Source: Saprospiraceae bacterium
Lineage (GTDB): Bacteria > Bacteroidota > Bacteroidia > Chitinophagales > Saprospiraceae
DNA: 9,509 bases
NCBI GenBank assembly: GCA_020630355.1
Contig: JAHDBO010000058.1
Location: 1 to 9,509 of the forward strand
Reading direction: 5' to 3'
Shown: one piece after another, positions 7,217-9,509 of the stretch
Numbering within the stretch: the stretch's first letter is position 1
Layout of the letters: every line of letters begins with the position of its first letter
Position numbers and translations under genes: made by a program
The notes under the pieces: generated by a model
The model's database searches: none
The model's input: only the letters and a program-made list of their open reading frames with translations
Told to the model about the DNA's origin: nothing

Positions 7217-7270
7217 GAGGAATTGACGAATCGAAGAAAATGAAGTGTCTTTTCGATTCCTCGATTCCTC
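7217..7270. repeat. Imperfect inverted repeat overlapping the 8-bp tandem array
   Basis: The left arm GAGGAATTGACGAATCGAA (7217-7235) is complementary to 7252-7270 at 17 of 19 positions, with one of the two exceptions being a G-U wobble in RNA. The 16-base loop is at 7236-7251. The left arm amounts to two degenerate inverted copies of the 8-bp unit of the adjacent array. An RNA hairpin at the end of the TolC-adaptor transcript is possible; no T-run follows, so intrinsic termination is uncertain. Confidence 0.6.
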
Positions 7271-7292
7271 GATTCCTCGATTCCTCGATTCC
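7253..7292. repeat. Five perfect tandem copies of an 8-bp unit (TCGATTCC)
   Basis: TCGATTCC is repeated exactly five times head to tail (7253, 7261, 7269, 7277, 7285) in the spacer between the adaptor gene (stop at 7200) and the TIGR04282 gene (ATG at 7303). The array ends 10 bases before that ATG, so it forms the region where its promoter or leader would be. The 8-bp period and perfect copies suggest slippage-prone DNA whose copy number may vary between strains. It is not a CRISPR: there are no spacers. Confidence 0.95.
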
Positions 7293-7302
7293 AAACTAAA
7301 AT

Positions 7303-7911
7303 ATGCCTAAATCCGAAGTAATCAAGCCCCCCGTCCTCCTTATTTTCATCAAGAATCCCATTGCAGGTAAGACGAAAACACGCCTTGCCGCTACGGTCGG
7401 TAACGATGAGGCACTACGTATTTATGATTTATTATTACAACACACTAGAAATCAAGCTGCTCAATTAGAAGCGAAGCGATTGCTTTATTACAGTGAGTTC
7501 ATTGATGAAGAAGATGATTGGGAAGATACCTTGTTTGACAAATACGTACAATGGGGCGATTCCTTGGGCAAACGAATGGCAAACGCTTTCGACGATGCCT
7601 TCAGCATCGGGGAAAAAGCCATCATTATTGGAAGCGATTGCGCAGAATTAAGCACTGAAATCCTAGAAGATGCACTAGCTGCCTTAGACGAGAAAGACTT
7701 CGTTGTTGGCCCTGCCAAAGATGGAGGTTACTATCTTATCGGGATGTCCAAATTCCAGCCCGAAGTATTTGAAAATATTGAATGGAGCACCGATGCGGTA
7801 CTACCTAGTACTATAGAACGCATCAACACTTTGAACGCCACTTACGCCCTTTTGCCTACCTTATCCGATGTCGATACGGAGGCCGACTGGGATGTCGTTG
7901 GTTGGGAGTGA
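7303..7911 (+). CDS. TIGR04282 family (DUF2064) glycosyltransferase-like protein
   Basis: A 202-residue cytosolic protein of the GT-A nucleotide-sugar transferase fold. The nucleotide-binding N-terminus reads LLIFIKNPIAGKTKTRLA (12-29), followed by AIIIGSDCAEL (106-116), whose SDC region provides the metal-binding acidic residue, then FVVGPAKDGGYYLIGM (133-148) and SDVDTEADW (188-196), all hallmarks of DUF2064. The family name in databases is arsenosugar biosynthesis glycosyltransferase, given because some members neighbour the radical SAM enzyme ArsS. No ArsS or ArsM homologue is visible here, so the actual acceptor is unknown. The ATG at 7303 gives the expected N-terminus. Upstream lies the 8-bp array, and there is no clear Shine-Dalgarno. 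It may be read through from the adaptor gene 102 bp upstream. Confidence 0.9.
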   Translation: MPKSEVIKPPVLLIFIKNPIAGKTKTRLAATVGNDEALRIYDLLLQHTRNQAAQLEAKRLLYYSEFIDEEDDWEDTLFDKYVQWGDSLGKRMANAFDDAFSIGEKAIIIGSDCAELSTEILEDALAALDEKDFVVGPAKDGGYYLIGMSKFQPEVFENIEWSTDAVLPSTIERINTLNATYALLPTLSDVDTEADWDVVGWE

Positions 7912-7914
7912 TTT

Positions 7915-7969
7915 AGAGCTTGTATAAATTTCTGTAAACTGAGAATCAAATAAATTTTAGACTAGCTCT
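7915..7969. terminator. Possible bidirectional terminator between convergent genes
   Basis: Between the TIGR04282 stop (7911) and the aldehyde dehydrogenase stop, AGAGCTTGTATAAATTT (7915-7931) pairs with AAATTTTAGACTAGCTCT (7952-7969), allowing two mismatches and one bulge. The stem is AU-rich and the 20-base loop is large, so strength is doubtful. Position between converging genes is the main support. Confidence 0.35.
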
Positions 7970-9333
7970 TATTTGATATAAACCGTTTTGGTATTCGTAA
8001 ATTCGCGAATACCAAAATGACTCAATTCTCGTCCAAAACCACTTTTATTAATGCCTCCAAATGGCAACCTAGGGTCAGATTTCACAAATTGGTTCACGAA
8101 GCAGCAGCCTGCTTCAAGCTCTTCCTTGGCGATGCGTTCTCCTTTTTCCAAATCTTCTGTGAACACACAAGCCCCCAGACCAAAGCTCGTATCGTTCGCA
8201 ATTTGGATGGCCTCAGCCTCATCTTTCGCTTTTATGACAGATGCCACTGGTCCGAATATTTCATCATCATAGGCGGGTTGTCCTTTTTTGACATTCGTCA
8301 AAATCGTCGGAGGATAATAAGCCCCCTCACTTTCTGGAAGGATTCCACCTAGCACAATATCTGCACCAGCAGCAGCACTTTCCATTACTTGCTGGTGTAC
8401 CTCCTCCTGAAAAGATTTGCCTGCCATCGGTCCTAAATCCACCGCCTGAAAGGGATCGCCCATAATCGCAGCCGACATTTTTTGCTTAAATTTTTCTAAG
8501 AATGCCTCATAGACCGTTTCTACCACAATAAACCGCTTTGCCCCTATACAGCTCTGCCCAGCATTGAGCAGCCTAGATTGCGTACATTGCTCCGCCGCCA
8601 AATCCAGATCCGCATCTTCCAAAATCAAATAAGGGTCACTGCCCCCCAGTTCCAGTACGGCTTTCTTGATTTCTTGGGCGGCAACAGAAGCGACGGCAGC
8701 ACCTGCAGGGCCGCTTCCTGTAAGGGTCACTGCCTTTACCTTATCATTTCTGATAATGGCTTCAACTTGCTCGCTTGAAATCAACAAGGAGGAAAAAGCA
8801 TAAGCAGGCATACCTGCTTCCTTGAATACAGCCTCAATATTAAGAGCAGATTGAGGTACGTTGGAGGCATGCTTCAAAAGAGCCGTATTGCCAGCCATCA
8901 AGGCAGGCGCTGCAAAGCGAAAGACCTGCCAAAGCGGATAATTCCAAGGCATCACCGCTAGTAAAACCCCTAGGGGTCGGTAGCTAATCATGCTTTTGTG
9001 CGCTTCCGTTTCTACCAGTTCATCTGCTAAGAAGTCCGATCCATTTTCCGCATAATACCGGCAGACCCAAGCGCATTTTTCTACCTCAGCAATAGCAGAA
9101 CGGTATGTTTTCCCCATTTCTCTGGTCATCGTTTCGGCATAAGACTCCTTGTTGTTTTCTAGTATTTCTGCCGCCTTATTCAAGATTTTCGCCCTTTCCG
9201 CATAAGCTGTTTTTTTATATGAAAGAAAACAGTCATGCGCTTTGTCTATAATCTCTTTGACCTCTTTATCTGTTCGAGTATTATATGTTTGTAGTTCTTT
9301 ATTTGTTGCTGGATTAATGCTGGTGATTGGCAT
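7969..9333 (-). CDS. NAD(P)-dependent succinate-semialdehyde dehydrogenase-type aldehyde dehydrogenase
   Basis: A 454-residue cytosolic member of the aldehyde dehydrogenase superfamily that oxidises an aldehyde to its acid. The sequence is closest in pattern to GabD1/Sad-type succinate-semialdehyde dehydrogenases, which lack the N-terminal extension of larger ALDHs. Key sites are MPWNYPLWQ with the oxyanion-hole Asn131, LKHAS with Lys154 for cofactor binding, TGSGPAG (205-211) in the Rossmann fold, VLELGGSDP with the general base Glu228, NAGQSCIGAKR with the catalytic Cys262, EIFGPV (358-363), and PFGGINKSGFGRE (424-436). All catalytic residues are intact. The substrate is inferred from overall pattern; no GABA aminotransferase or TCA gene is adjacent. 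The ATG at 9333 has an A-rich leader with no Shine-Dalgarno. A weak promoter-like stretch (AAAGTTTG, one mismatch) lies on the minus strand at 9382-9389. Confidence 0.93.
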   Translation of the reverse strand: MPITSINPATNKELQTYNTRTDKEVKEIIDKAHDCFLSYKKTAYAERAKILNKAAEILENNKESYAETMTREMGKTYRSAIAEVEKCAWVCRYYAENGSDFLADELVETEAHKSMISYRPLGVLLAVMPWNYPLWQVFRFAAPALMAGNTALLKHASNVPQSALNIEAVFKEAGMPAYAFSSLLISSEQVEAIIRNDKVKAVTLTGSGPAGAAVASVAAQEIKKAVLELGGSDPYLILEDADLDLAAEQCTQSRLLNAGQSCIGAKRFIVVETVYEAFLEKFKQKMSAAIMGDPFQAVDLGPMAGKSFQEEVHQQVMESAAAGADIVLGGILPESEGAYYPPTILTNVKKGQPAYDDEIFGPVASVIKAKDEAEAIQIANDTSFGLGACVFTEDLEKGERIAKEELEAGCCFVNQFVKSDPRLPFGGINKSGFGRELSHFGIREFTNTKTVYIK

Positions 9334-9440
9334 TTTATCTTTTTTTATACATTAATTAGATTTAGATATTAGATTGAAAAACAAACTTTACAGCTGAGAC
9401 TATCCAATTAAGTGTGTCAACGAATAAAAATAAAAATAAT

Positions 9441-9448
9441 TAAATTTG
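9441..9448 (+). promoter_or_regulatory. -7 promoter element reading toward the right edge
   Basis: TAAATTTG matches TAnnTTTG exactly and is the same octamer as the element at 1513-1520. It ends 5 bases before an ATG at 9454. A transcript from here would be nearly leaderless. No convincing -33 TTG was seen about 20 bases upstream, where the sequence is A-rich. Confidence 0.35.
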
Positions 9449-9453
9449 TTGAT

Positions 9454-9509
9454 ATGAAAAAGAAAAAAACACCAAGGTTGTCAGATATAATACCCGACTA
9501 CCCGACTAC
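9454..9509 (+). CDS. Possible start of a plus-strand gene, cut by the right edge
   Basis: An ATG at 9454 opens a frame (MKKKKTPRLSDIIPDYPT) that is still open at the window end after 18 codons. A perfect -7 promoter element lies just upstream. However, the frame runs directly into an 8-bp tandem repeat (9491 on), which is atypical for coding DNA. The ATG may therefore be chance. No family can be recognised. Confidence 0.2.
   Translation, partial: MKKKKTPRLSDIIPDYPT
9491..9509. repeat. 8-bp tandem repeat (TACCCGAC) running off the right edge
   Basis: TACCCGAC occurs at 9491-9498 and 9499-9506, followed by TAC at 9507-9509, where the window ends. This gives 19 bases of perfect period 8. The copy number is unknown because the array is cut. 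It has the same period as, but unrelated sequence to, the array at 7253-7292. Confidence 0.75.

Noticed and set aside
7253..7292. CRISPR array
   Set aside because: The 8-bp units abut with no spacers and there are no cas genes.
7986..8017. Perfect 12-bp inverted repeat TTTTGGTATTCG / CGAATACCAAAA near the end of the aldehyde dehydrogenase gene
   Set aside because: It lies in the conserved coding region for HFGIREFTNTKT, is not followed by a T-run on either strand, and is more likely a by-product of the codons used than a terminator, though it is longer than expected by chance.

Overview
The window is chromosomal DNA from a member of the Bacteroidota. The evidence is a secreted protein ending in the linker that usually precedes a type IX secretion (T9SS) sorting signal, a short PspC protein of the kind common in this phylum, a DUF4159 gene coupled to rsmE, several TAnnTTTG promoter elements with A-rich or no Shine-Dalgarno sequences, and AT-rich spacers. 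The family or genus cannot be fixed from this sequence alone. No RNA gene, insertion sequence, integrase, phage gene or CRISPR array was seen.

Left part (1-2480, minus strand). The left edge cuts a secreted choice-of-anchor B / LVIVD-repeat protein; its N-terminal 456 residues are present and its C-terminus lies outside. Its 165-bp upstream spacer holds a promoter-like TAAATTTG, a 22-bp dyad and a small hairpin. Above it is a DMT (EamA) transporter that has no usable ATG and probably starts at a TTG.

Centre (2484-4084). rsmE (16S rRNA m3U1498 methyltransferase) and a DUF4159 protein run on the plus strand and overlap by ATGA. They converge, with only 3 bp between stop codons, on a small minus-strand PspC-domain membrane protein.

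Right centre (4304-7911, plus strand). A TolC-family outer membrane channel and a MacA/HlyD-type periplasmic adaptor form two parts of a tripartite export system. The inner-membrane pump is not next to them. A 102-bp spacer follows with five perfect copies of an 8-bp unit facing two degenerate inverted copies, then a TIGR04282/DUF2064 GT-A fold glycosyltransferase-like gene.

Right end (7969-9509). A convergent aldehyde dehydrogenase of the succinate-semialdehyde type is on the minus strand. Its upstream spacer contains a perfect TAAATTTG element, a possible start of another plus-strand gene, and a second, different 8-bp tandem repeat running off the right edge.

Most of the window is ordinary housekeeping and transport genes. 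I found no convincing new multi-gene system. The most unusual signals are the two unrelated intergenic tandem repeats that share an 8-bp period.
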